In this document: piece after piece, positions 20,404 to 31,792 of the stretch | How the letters are laid out: each line of letters starts with the position of its first letter | Position numbering within the stretch: position 1 is the first letter of the stretch | Assembly: GCF_963082655.1 (NCBI RefSeq) | Contig: NC_081553.1 | Span: 206,541,272-206,605,271 of the forward strand | Source: Stomoxys calcitrans | Taxonomy: Eukaryota > Arthropoda > Insecta > Diptera > Muscidae | Direction: 5' to 3' | DNA length: 64,000 nt | Position numbers and translations under genes: made by a program | Notes under the pieces: model-generated | Told to the model about the DNA's origin: nothing | The model's input: only the letters and a program-made list of their open reading frames with translations | Database searches by the model: none

Positions 20404-21846
20404 ATAAGTTCGGCTGGGACGAACTTTGGATACCCATCACCTCGGGTATATATGAAAACCCCCTTTCGGCACAATCCGGTGAAAATTAGATAACTAATGC
20501 ACCCAAATTCGACACGGATATTGAGTGGGCTAATAAATATAAGTCACTGTGGAATTTTGTATTTCAAATTCCAACAAAATCGGGTAATGAATTAAGCTTT
20601 TATGTGCTTCAGACCCTTAATCGGTACATCGGTCTATATGACAGCTATATCTAAATGTAGTCCGATCCGAACCATATTTGGGACGCATGTCGGGAGAACT
20701 AAGACTACCCACTGTTTCAAATTTCAGTGAAATCGGGTAATAAATAAAGCTTTTATGGACTTCAGACCCTTAATTGCGAGATCGGTCTATATGGTAGCTA
20801 TATCTAAATATAGTCCGATCTGAGCCATATTTGGATCCTATGTTAGGAGATGTACAACTACTAAATGTTTAAAATTTCAGTGAAATCGGTTAAATAATAA
20901 AGCTTTTATGGGCTTCTGACCCTTTATCGGCAGATCGGTCTATATGACAGCTATATCTAAATATGGTCCGATCTAAACCATATTTGGCTCCTATGTTAGG
21001 AGGCGTAAAACTACTTACTGTTTCAAATTTCAGCGAAATCGGTTAAATAATAAAGCTTTTATGGGCTTCTGACCCTTTATCGGCTGATCGGTCTATATGG
21101 CAGCTATATCTAAATATAGTCCGATCTGAAGCATATTTGGCTCCTATGTGAGGAGGCGTAAAACTACTTTCTGTTTTAAATTTCAGCGAAATCCGATAAA
21201 AAATAAAGCTTTTATGGGCTTCAGACCCTTAATCGGGAGATCGGTCTATATGGCAGCTATATCTAAATATAGGCCGATCTGTGCCATATTTGGATCCTAA
21301 ATTAGGAGATGTTAGACTACTCAATGTTTCAAATTTCAGCGAAACCGGTTTAATAATAAAGCTTTTATGGGCTTCAGACCATTTATCGGCAGATCGGTAT
21401 ATATAGCAGCTATATCAAAATATAGTCCGATATGGACCATATTTGGGTCTGATGTCAGGAGGCCTAAAATTCCTCACTGTTTCAAATTTCAGCGAAATCG
21501 TATGAAAAATAAAGCATTTATGGGCATTAGACCCTTTATCGGAAAATCGGTCTATATAGCAGCTATATCCAAATATGGTCCGATATGGCCCGTTCTTAAC
21601 CAGCGACCATCAAAAAGGCGGATCTGTGCCAAATTTCAGCTCAATATCTCAATTTTTGAAGGCTGTAGAGTGATTACGACTGACGGACGGACAGACGGAC
21701 AGACACACGGACATCGTTAAATTGTCTTAGAATTATACGATGATCCAAAATATTTATACTTTATGGGTTCTCACACGCATATTTCGAGGTGTTACAAACA
21801 TAATGACTAAACGAATATACCCCTCTATCCGACGGTGGTGGGTATA
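20404..21846 (-). mobile_element. Helentron/DINE-like element H10 (~1.4 kb), type IV array
   Basis: Lacks the last ~17 bp of its 3' end: it starts at taagttcggctgggacgaac, directly after H9. The subterminal gatacccatcacctcgggta follows. Central repeats of type IV have the phrase gcttctgaccctttatcgg, with landmarks at 20791, 20944, 21097 and 21250, a 153-bp period. It ends with the GGAC block, aatatttatactttatggg and the 5' terminus acggtggtgggtata at 21846. Confidence 0.9.
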
Positions 21847-22373
21847 AAAAGAAATCTCAAATATTTATGTGATGGCATAGTGGTGGGTTATGGATCGCCT
21901 GGCCGCTATGGCTATAGATTTTAATGACCATTTTGCAATGATTTGGTCGTAAAGACTACGTATCTATGCAAATGACCTTGAAATAAAGATATAACCAATT
22001 TGAGAGACATTACGACAATAGACAAATGCCAAACAGAAAGGTAATTAAGGTTGATAATAAAAAAAAACCAACGAACAAATTGCAAGTTGGGCTATGGGTA
22101 TGAATAAGAAAAAGACTACCTATGCTTAACGAGAAAGGACTTAAAAGGGCAAAAGTAAACCTGGATGTAAAATAAATGCAAATTTGATATTGCAAAATAT
22201 AAGTTTGTAATGACGGGCCATTTGCAATATTTTATGCTGTTGAAAAATTAAATTTTATGCTGTAAAAATGTTATGTTGTTCCGCATAGACCCAAAAACGG
22301 CTGAATTGATTTTCTTGAAATTTTCACAGATTGCGGGGAGTGATCTGAAAGGAGCAATAGGCTGTATAATTTT
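21847..22373. other. Unassigned AT-rich interval
   Basis: No gene recognised. The part 22265-22370 (caaaaacggctgaattgatt, cttgaaattttcacagat) looks like the edge of another repeat, but I cannot place it in a family. Confidence 0.4.
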
Positions 22374-23022
22374 TATACCCACCACCATAGGATGGGAGTA
22401 TACTAATTCAGTCATTCCGTTTGTAACCCCTCGAAATATTTGTCTAAGGCCCCATCCTTAATCCTCTCGACGTTCTGAATCGATCTAGCCATGTCCATCC
22501 GTCCGTCCGTCTGTCCGTCTGTCGAAATCACGATAGAAATCGAACGCGTAAAGCTAGCAGCTGGAAATTTTGCAAAGATACTTAATATCGATGTAGGTCG
22601 TTGGGCATTGCTAATGGGCAATATCGGTTCAGATTTAGATATAGCTTCCCTATAATCCGATCTCCCGATTTGAGGCCTGGAAGCCGCAATTTTTGTCCGA
22701 TTTGGCTGAAATTTCGCATGTAGTATTATGTTATGACTTTCAACAACTGTGTCAAGTACGGTTCAAATCGGTCTTTTACCTGATATAGCTTCCATATAAA
22801 CCGATCTCCAGATTTGACTTCTTGAGCCTCTGGAATCCGCAATTTTTGCCCGATTTGGCTGGAATTTTGCAGGTAATGTTCTGTTATGATTTTCAACAAC
22901 TGAATCAAGTAAGTAAGTCAACCTGATAGCTCCCATATAAACCGGTTTCCGGATCATGCTTATTCGGTTCATAGAATCTATAATTTTTGCTCGTTTGACA
23001 GAAGCTTGGTATGTAGCATAAA
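22374..23022 (+). mobile_element. Helentron/DINE-like element H11, 3'-truncated, type II variant
   Basis: Begins TATACCCACCACCATAGGAT after a T, giving the usual T|T context. The GTCC block (22496-22530) is followed by three central repeat units with cttgagcctctggaatccgc. It stops where the oppositely oriented H12 starts, so the 3' end is missing. Confidence 0.85.
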
Positions 23023-24060
23023 ACAAATAAAAAGGCGTTAAGGTCGGCCGGGCCGAACTTTGGTTACCCACCACCTCGGCAATATGTGTAAACCACATTT
23101 CATAAAAATCCGGTGAAAATTGCATAACTTATATCCATAGCAGTTATATCGAAATATGTTTGAATTTGCACCAAATACTAACAAGTACAAGTCATTGTTC
23201 AATTGTGTTTAACAAAATATTGGTTTTTTAGTAGCTATATCTAAAAATAAACCGATCTGAACCATACACAGCATGGATATCGAAAAGCCTAACATAAGTC
23301 ACTGTGTTAAATTTTAGTTAAATCGGATTATAAATGCGCCTTTTTTGGGGATAGGACTTTAAATCGAGATATCGGTTTATATGGCAGCTATATGCAAATC
23401 TCGACCGATCTAGACTAAATTGCAGAAATATGTGGAGGGACTTAACTTAACTCTCTGTCCCGAATTTCGGCAATATCGGACTATAAATGCGCCTCATATG
23501 TGCCCAAAACATTAAATCGAGATATCGGTCTATATGGCAGCTATAACCAAATATGGACCGATCTGTGCCATATTGCAAAAGTATGTCAAGGGGCATTACT
23601 TAACTCACTGTCCCAAATTTCAGCGAAATCGGATAATAAATGTGGCTTTTATGGGCCCAAAACCTTAAACCGAGGGATCGGTCTATATGGCAGCTATATC
23701 AAAATCTAATCCGATCAAGGTCAAATTGACGAAAGATGTCGTAGGACCTAACACGACTCACTATGCCAAATTTCAGCGAAATCGGATAATAAGTGTGGCT
23801 TTTATTGGCCTTAGACCCTAAATCGGCGGATCGGTCTATATGGTAGCTATATCCAAATTTGGACCGATCTGAACCAAATTGACGAAGGATGTAGAAGGGC
23901 CTCACACAACTCAGTGTCCCAAATTTCATTAAAATCGGATAATAAATGTGGCTTTTATTGGCCTTAGGCCCTAAATCGGCGGATCGATCTATATGGGGGC
24001 TATATGAAGATATAGTTCGATATAGCCCATCTTCGAACTTAACCTGCTTATGGACAATAA
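23023..24060 (-). mobile_element. Helentron/DINE-like element H12, 5'-truncated, type I array
   Basis: 3' end acaaataaaaaggcgttaag with hairpin ggtcggccgggccgaac and subterminal gttacccaccacctcgg. About five type I central units (ggcttttatgggcccaaaac, aatcgagatatcggt) follow, and the element ends at the tcttcgaacttaacctgctt block without the GTCC region or 5' end. Confidence 0.88.
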
Positions 24061-24099
24061 AAGATTCAGCACGGCCGAATTTAGCACGCCTTTACTTGT
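24061..24099 (+). mobile_element. Helentron/DINE-like 3' end fragment
   Basis: Only gattcagcacggccgaattt to ttacttgt survives, facing opposite to H12. Together the two give a block with ACTTGT-type 3' termini at both outer edges. Confidence 0.8.
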
Positions 24100-25127
24100 T
24101 TGATACCGCAAGGGGGGCGGACCCTCTCCCTTACAGCAAAAATACCGTCCAAAAATAAAAGTGGACCGATCGGGACAATATGGGACTCAAATGAAAGGTA
24201 TTCAGGAGTAGAATACAAATTTAAAATCGAGAGTCCGGTCCAAAGTCCTAGAGGGCTGCCTGACCCCAAAACCCATATATTGGACAATAATGACAATATG
24301 GGATTCATCAGAAAGCTATTTGGAGTAGATTACGAATATGGTCAGGAAGGAGATATAGGCTATGTAATTTGCTGATTTTGGAAGGGGTGGATCCGCCCCC
24401 CCTTTACCCCAAAAACACCACCTAAAATCAAAAGTGAACCGATAGGGACAATATGGGTATCAAATGAAAGGTATTGGAGAGTAGAATACGAATATGGTAT
24501 TAAATATTGGGTTCATGTACCCAAGTGGTCGTCCATGCCCAAAACTCCCACAAACAGGAATGTTGGACTTTCATATCGATGTAGGACTCAAATGAAAGGT
24601 ATTAGGGAATATAATAAGAATATGACATAATAAATTAAGTCCAACGTTATAGGATAAGGGGCTCATCTATACCAATATTTTCAAAAAACGCCAGAACTCG
24701 CCGATAGTTGCACCGACTTAAGCGAAATTTTGAACATGACCTCATGTTACCCCAAAAACTCTAAATTGGTTTACAATTTTGGGATCATATTAACCGATTT
24801 TGACAATATGGATATCAAATGAAATGTATTTCAAAGTAGAATACAATGGTGACGTAAAAATGTATTCTTTGGTGTCTAAGAAATTGGGCCAAAGTGTCAA
24901 TGGACCCTCTTCAACTCCAAAATCCCCCAAAGTGGGCATTCATGTCCAACGTCACAGAATGGCTATAAAATCAAAGTTCTTTGAGAGTTGACTACGTATC
25001 TGATACACACATTTGGGATAGAGTCTGGGACAGGTCCACCCGCTAAATACCCTTAAATTGGACGTGTAGTTCGATCGGGTTAATATGGGAATTTAACGAA
25101 AGGTCTATGACAGAAGAGTTTGAATCT
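24100..25127 (-). repeat. Family-2 repeat, third copy, reverse orientation
   Basis: Several units with caaatgaaaggtatt and gacaatatggg (reverse of the catttgag/ccatattg phrases) occur at about 24198, 24320, 24462, 24590 and 24820. The G-rich part appears as C-rich ggatccgccccccc. It ends at the TA target of a MITE. Confidence 0.75.
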
Positions 25128-25129
25128 TA

Positions 25130-25367
25130 TTGGGTTGCCCAAAAAGTAATTGCGGATTTTTCATATAGTCGGCGTTGACAAATTTTTTCACAGCTTGTGG
25201 CTCTGTAATTGCATTCTTTCTTCTGTCAGTTATCAGCTGTTACTTTTAGCTTGCTTTAGAAAAAAGTGTAAAAAAAAAGTATATTTGATTAAAGTTCATT
25301 CTAAGTTTTATTAAAAATGCATTTACTTTCTTTAAAAAAATCCGCAATTACTTTTTGGGCAACCCAA
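25130..25367 (-). mobile_element. Mariner-type MITE copy 2 (238 bp)
   Basis: Intact ends ttgggttgccc and gggcaacccaa with TA on each side (25128-25129, 25368-25369). Internal sequence is the reverse complement of the other four copies. No coding capacity. Confidence 0.95.
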
Positions 25368-25369
25368 TA

Positions 25370-25964
25370 TATCTGAACACAAAAAGCGCCCTCGACCTTC
25401 GCAGATCTCTCAACGAGATGGCTGAACAGTTCAAAATTCATCTGTTCTGGATGCCGGGCCACAAAAATATCCCAGGGAATTGTAAAGCGGCCGAGCTTGC
25501 GAGACATATTCCAGGGATACTGGAATCTGCGAGTATCCCTGGAATGTGTCTCTAGTGAAATGTAAGCTAAGTTTTCAGCACCAGACCCGAAGGACAACGA
25601 ATGATAGATGGTCACAAAGAGGTGGTTGTGGGCATTCCAAAGCTATGTGGCTTAATCTAGATTTGAAGAGGTCTACCGCCATGCTGTTACTGGCTAGAAC
25701 AGACTTCTCAGTCATTGTGTCCGTCCTGACAGGGGACTGTCTAATCGGAAAACTTGCCGACAGACTGAAGGTTGCCAATAACGACTTTTGCAGAAGCTGT
25801 GAGGACATGAAAGAAGAAAAGACAGAAGGTGTTATACTGTGTGTGTGTCCCGCACTGGTAGTCGGAAGGGGTTCTTATTTTTTAAGAACCCGTCTGATTT
25901 TGCGGTTGCGAACATTCGCAAGTTGTTGGTTAAAGCTAAGTGAATGGTTCTACGGTAGGAACTA
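25370..25964 (+). pseudogene. Non-LTR retrotransposon RNase H/C-terminal relic (family C)
   Basis: The first frame gives LDLRRSLNEMAEQFKIHLFW followed by MPGHKNIPGNCKAAELARH, the end of an RNase H domain (usual motif WVPGHxxIxGNExAD, here GNCKAAELA). In the next frame LNLDLKRSTAMLLLARTDFS, LTGDCLIGKLADRLKVANND and FCRSCEDM continue into the Cys-rich C-terminus typical of RNase H-bearing non-LTR elements, and WLKLSEWFYGRN ends the frame. At least one frameshift near 25555. Different from family A, whose motif there is CHCPAFAFNRYRYLGG. No RT or endonuclease accompanies it. Confidence 0.78.
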
Positions 25965-27431
25965 GAACGCATCTTCATTTTCCTGTTCTTGTGATATCAC
26001 AATGGACGAAAACGTCGGAGTGAATCTGATGACAGACTGCCACTTAAACCAACGTTACGTTATTGTAGTGCTTAAGTAAGACTTAAGCGAGTTCTTCATG
26101 GGCGTTAGTGATCCGCTTGACTATCAAATCAATGTCCTCCTCAGTTTCCACTTCCTTCCTTGTAAACCCAAACAAGGGATGGTGCCGTAGAATAGTAGCA
26201 AAACTTTCCCAAACCATTTTCTATCTGTTTAGGGAAGAAAGGGAAACTAAAGCTGAAGTTAGGTTGGTCAGAACAGCAGTTGATCTTCAACACTTTAGTA
26301 TATCGTCCAATAACCTAGAAGAATCACAATGTGTAAAGAGCTTACACTGCTTCTCCACCAACTACCTGCAGAAAACATTTATTTTATATTTCATATCCAT
26401 GTAGGAGTATTTAGAAAATGTCTATGTTTGCAGTTAAGTACACCACAAAGGAGTTCTTCGGCCCATTAAGGTGATTTACACAAATATGCCTGCTGGTATT
26501 AAATTGAAAATATTTTAGAAAATGTTCATAAAGAAAACAATGCAAAAAATGGAAATTCTCAAGCATGGTCTCTGGCCGTCTTGTTGTATTTTTCTGTTTT
26601 GCAAAGAGAAGTATGAGAAAAATGTAATTTTATGTTTTCCCATCTATCGCCTACTTAAGCCACTCGAGCAAAAAAAAAAAGGATGTTATCTGCTGATGGT
26701 GCTGCTACTGCTGTTCCGGCTAATGTCATTGTCTGTTTGCCCGCATCTCTCTGTAGATGTTTTCCAAGCATGTAAGTGCTATGAGTTCAGGACAAAGGAG
26801 TTAATATTACACAAAAGAGGAATCTTAGAAGAGATTGTGCGACATTATGGCTTCGCACTGTGTAATTTACTTATCTCTGCTGTTAAATCTTAAGCCATAC
26901 ATTTCTGAAAAGAAATTTTTATTTTAAACTTTGGATTGGTGTGTGTGGGGGGGGGCAAAGCATCACCACAACCAAAACACAGGTGTGCGAATAAATGTCG
27001 CATTTTATCTTTTCTATCTGGTGTCGAAATGAAGAGCAGCACAATGGCCACAAAACAAAAGGGTTAAGGTTACGGCTACGGCTACGGCTACAGCTACTAA
27101 AAGTAATATTTATGAAGTCCTCAAAACTAAAGGCCAAAATTAGACCATGGCATTACAAACAATAAGAAGAAACTAATTATTGTCATCTCCCATAGCAGAG
27201 CTAGTGGTGTGAGGAGGGATCAAGATAGGAAACTGACAGTTGAAATGTGGTCCTTTAATGAAGAAGTTATGATTTACACTTGAACACCTGCACTGCAGGA
27301 GGTCGAAAAATACGTATTTGAGAGGAGGTAAAATAGAAACAGAAGATTCGTTGGAGAAGAAGTAAAGGCTTTGTCGTTTAACTGTCTCATTCTGATTTAA
27401 AAGTTCCTTTTACGAAAACGCTTACAAAACC
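25965..27431. other. AT-rich interval without recognised genes
   Basis: The longest open frame, 26522-26893 (+), has a poly-lysine run from an A-tract and no domain features. A GGCTAC hexamer run lies at 27068-27098. Nothing else is recognisable. Confidence 0.45.
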
Positions 27432-29745
27432 AGTAAGGAAAGGCAAAAGTCGGGCGGTGCGGACTTTATAATACCCTACACCTACCCTATAGGTACAAAG
27501 TGGGAGCTATGCCTCATTCTGAAACAATTTTGATGGACCTCGCCGGATGTTTGCAGATGGGTTGTTAAACAATCTGTATTACAGTTCGAGCTAATATGTT
27601 CAAACTATTGGGTTGCCCAAAAAGTAATTGCGGATTTTTTAAAAGAAAGTAAATGCATTTTTAATAAAACTTAGAATGAACTTTAATCAAATATACATTT
27701 TTTACACTTTTTTTCTAAAGCAAGCTAAAAGTAACAGCTGCTAACTGACAGAAGAAAGAATGCAATTACAGAGTCACAAGCTGTGAAAAAATTTGTCAAC
27801 ATCGACTATATGAAAAATCCGCAATTACTTTTTGGGCAACCAAATATAATAACTACGGTTCACAAATGACAACATTACACAAAATTTGACGAGCATATAT
27901 ATGGGAGGTATATTTAATTCTGAACCGATTTCAAGCAAACTTCTCGGATAATGTGGTACTCGTCGCGAAAAGTGTTGTGCAAAATGTTGGTAAGATTGGT
28001 CAAAAAATGCGATTGCAATGGCTCTAGAAGTGAAAATCGGGCGATATACATATACGACAGCTAAATCTAAATCTGAACCGATTTCCACGAAATTCACCAG
28101 TAATGTCGAGAGTCAAGAGAAAATCCTTCCTGCCAAATTTCGGCCAAGAATCGGTTAACAAATGACAAATTTATTGCTGTATTACTGCAAATCGGATGAA
28201 CATATATATGGGAGCTATATCCAAATCTGAACCGATTTTTATGAAATTTACCTTTAAAGTCGGTAGTCATAAGAAAATCCTTCCTGACAAATTTCGAGAG
28301 ATTCCGTTAACAAATGACCATTTTATTTCTGTATTACTGCAAATCGGACGAAAATATATATGGGAGCTATATCCAAATCTGAGCCGATTTTTATGAAATT
28401 TACCCTAAATGTCGGGATTCATAAGAAAATCCTTCCTGTCGAATTTCGAGAGCATCGGTTAACAAATGACCATTTCATTGCTGTATTACTGCAAATCGGA
28501 CGAAAATATATATGGGAGCTATATCCAAATCTGAACCGATTTTTGTCAAATTCGCCAGTAATTTGAGAGTCAAAAGAAAATCCTTCCCAACAAATTTCAA
28601 GAGAATCGGTCAATAAATGACCATTTTACTGCTGTATTACTGGAAATCGGGCGAAACATATATATGAGAGCTATATCAAAATATGGACCGATTTCCACGA
28701 AATTCACCAGTAGTATAGAGAGTCATAAGAAAATCCTTCCTGTCGAATTTCGAGAGAATCGGTTAACAAATGACAATTTTATTGCATTATTACTGCAAAT
28801 CGGACGAACATATATATGGGAGCTATATCCAAATCTGAACCGATTTTTATGAAATTTTCCTGTAGTGTCGGAAGTCATTAGAAAATCCTTCCTGCCAAAT
28901 TTCGAAAGAATCGGTTAATAAATGACCAATTTATTGCAGTATTACTGCATATCGGGCGAACATATATATGGAAGCTACATCTAAATCTGAACCGATTTTT
29001 ATCAAATTCGCCAGTAATATTGAGAGTCAAAAGAAAATCCTTCCCAACAAATTTCAAGAGAATCGGTCAACAAATGACAATTTTATATATATGTATATAT
29101 GGGAGCTATATCTAAATCTGAACCGATATCCACAAAATTCACCAGTAATGTTGAGAGACAAGAGAAAATCCTTCCCAACAAATTTCAATAGAATCGGTTA
29201 ATAAATGACTATTTTATTGCATTATTACTGCAAATCGGGCGAACATATATATAGGAGCTATATCCAAATCTGAACCGATTTTTATCAAATTCGCCAGTAA
29301 TATTGAGAGTCAAAAGAAAATCCTTCCCAACAAATTTCAAGAGAATCGGTCAACAAATGACCATTTTACTGCTGTATTATTGGAAATCGGGCGATACATA
29401 TATATGGGAGCTATATCCAAATCTGAACCGATTTCTATGAAATTTACCAGTAATATTGAGAGTCAAAAGAAAATCCTTCCCAACAAATTTCAAGAGAATC
29501 GATTAACAAATGATAACTTTATTGCATTATTACTACAAATCGGACGAAGATATATATGGAAGCTATATCCAAATCTGAACCGATTTTTCCCAATTTCATT
29601 GGGCTTCATCTCTAGGCCGATTAACATGCCCATACCAAATTTGAAGACGATCGGATGAACACTGCGACCTGAAGTTTGTACACAAATTAACATGGACAGA
29701 CAGACGGACGGACAGGCAGACAGACGGACAGACCATATAGGCCGA
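27432..29745 (-). mobile_element. Helentron/DINE-like element H13 (~2.3 kb), type III array of ~10 units, with a MITE inside
   Basis: The 3' end is of a distinct subtype (ggcaaaagtcgggcggtgcg, then ataataccctacacctacc). Type III repeats carry aaatccttcccaacaaattt and gaatcggtcaacaaatgac. The landmark tgggagctatat occurs at about 28210, 28362, 28514, 28666 and 28818, a 152-bp period. The array ends at cattaacatgcccatacc and a GGAC/AGAC block (29695-29735). The 5' terminus is missing; a type IV fragment in the other orientation follows. MITE copy 3 sits near the 3' end. Confidence 0.9.
27608..27844 (+). mobile_element. Mariner-type MITE copy 3 (237 bp)
   Basis: Left end ttgggttgccc; right end gggcaaccaaa (one substitution); TA at 27606-27607 and 27845-27846. 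The uninterrupted counterpart of the target lies in the type III copy at about 55880-55925 (aaactgtaataactaaggtt), confirming the insertion point. Confidence 0.95.
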
Positions 29746-29909
29746 TCTCCCGATAAAGAGCGTTGAGCCCATAAAAGAAGCACTTTTCATCCGATTTTGA
29801 AAAAATTTTGCTCAGTGTGTTTTTGGAGACTCCTAAGTAGCTGTATCCAATCATGGTCTGATCTGGACCACATTTGACAGGAATAGGTAGAGGTCTACCA
29901 GAACTCACT
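29746..29909 (+). mobile_element. Helentron/DINE-like type IV fragment
   Basis: About one central repeat with ctcccgataaagagcgttga and cccataaaagaag in the TATACCC-to-ACTTGT orientation. It is bounded by GTCC/GGAC blocks on both sides, so it joins two copies through their microsatellites. Confidence 0.65.
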
Positions 29910-31792
29910 GTAACGTCTCACTGTCCGTCCGTCTATCTCTTGAAATCACGGTTCAGTTTTCAAAAATAGGGGTATTGAGCTGGAACTTTGCAGAGATTCT
30001 TTTTTTTTTTTTTTGTCCATAAGCAGGTTAAGTTCGAAGATGGGCTATATCGGACCATATCCCGATATAGCCCCCATATAGACCCATCTGCCGATTTAAG
30101 GTCTAAAGCCCATAAAAGATACATTTATTATCCGATTTCGCTGAAATTTGGGACAGTGAGTTTAGTTAGGCGTTTCGACTTCCTTCGTTAATTTGGCCCA
30201 GATCGTTTCAGATTTGGATATAGCTGCCATATAGACCGATCCTCCGATTTAGGGTCTTAGGCCCACAAAAGCCACATATATTGTCCGATTTTGCTGAAAT
30301 TTGGGACATTGAGTTGTGTTAGGTCAGCCGACAACCCAGTTTAGTTTGGCTCAGATCGGTCCAGATTTGAATATAGCTGCCATATAGGCCGATCTCGCGA
30401 TTTAAGGTCTTGCGCCCATAAAAGGGGCATTTATTGTTCGATTTTGCCAAAATTTAGGACAGTGAGTTGTGATAGGCCCTTCGACATCCTTCTTCAATTT
30501 GGCTCAGATCGGTCCAGATTTGGATATAGCTGCCATATAGACCGATCTCTCGATTTAAAGTTTTGGGTCCATTAAAGGCGCATTTATTATCCGAGTTTGC
30601 TGAAACTTAAAACAGTGAGTTGTGTTATGCCCTTCGACATCCTTCGTCAATTTGGCCCAGATCGGTCCAGATTTGGATATAGCTGCCATATAGACCGATT
30701 TCGAGATTTAAGGTCTTGCGCCCATAAAAGGGGCATTTATTGTTCGATTTTGCCAAAACTTAGGACAGTGAGTTGTGTTAGGCCCTTCGACATCCTTCTT
30801 CAATTTGGCTCAGATCGGTCCAGATTTGGATATGGCTGCCATATAGACCGATCTACCGATTTAGGGTCTTAGGCCCATGAAAGCCACATTTATTATCCGA
30901 GTTTGCAGAAATTTTGGACGGTGAGTTGTGAGTTGAGTTCGACATCCTTCGTCAATTTGGCCCAGATCGGTCCAGATTTGGATATAGCTGCGATATATAC
31001 CGATCTCTCGATTTAAAGTTTTGGGTCCATTAAAGGCGCATTTATTGTCTGATGTCGCCGAAATTTGGGACAGTGAGTTAAGTTAAGCCCCTCGGCATAA
31101 TTCTGCAATATGGCACAGATCGGTCCAGATTTGGATATAGCTGCTATATAGACCGATCTCTCGATGTAAGGTTTTAGGCCCATAAAAGGCGCTTTTATTG
31201 CCCGATCTCTCCGAAATTCGGGACAGTGAGTTGTGTTAGGCCCTTCGAAATCCTTCTTCAATATGGTCCATATCGGTCCAAGTTTGGATATAGCTGCCAT
31301 ATAGACCGATCTCTCGATTTAAGGTTTTGGGCCCATAAAAACCGCAATTATTGTCTGATTCCGCCAAAGTTTGGGACAGTGAGTTATGATAGGGCCTTCG
31401 ACATCCTTCTTCGATTTAGCCCAGATCAGTTTAGTTTTGGATATAGCTGCCATATAGACCGATCTCTCAGTTTAAGGTCCTGGGACCAAAAAAGGCATAT
31501 TTATTGTTCAATTTCGCCGAAATTTTAAACATTGAGTAATGTTACGCCCTTCCAGATCCCTCTTCAATTTGGCCCAGATCGGTTCAGACTTGGATATTGC
31601 TGTCATAACGACCGATTTTTCGATTTAAGGTCTTGAGGCTATAAAAGGGAGCTTTTGTTGTCCGATTTTGGTAAAATTTGGTAAAATAATGCATTTTTCA
31701 TCGGATTATGACGAAAGTAAGTTTGCATATGTACCCAAGTTGGTGGGTATCCAAAGTTCGACCCGGCCGAACTTAACGCCTTTTTCACTTGT
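29910..31792 (+). mobile_element. Helentron/DINE-like element H14 (~1.9 kb), type I array of ~10 units
   Basis: Starts at the GTCC block (gtccgtccgtctatctc), then gaaatcacggttcagttttc and a poly-T run, and about ten type I central repeats with cgatttaaggtcttgggccc. The 3' end is complete: ttggtgggtatccaaagttc, the gacccggccgaac hairpin and tttttcacttgt. The 5' terminal segment is missing. Confidence 0.9.

Noticed and set aside
26522..26893. 123-codon open frame
   Set aside because: Includes an A-tract run and shows no domain or conserved-looking motif.
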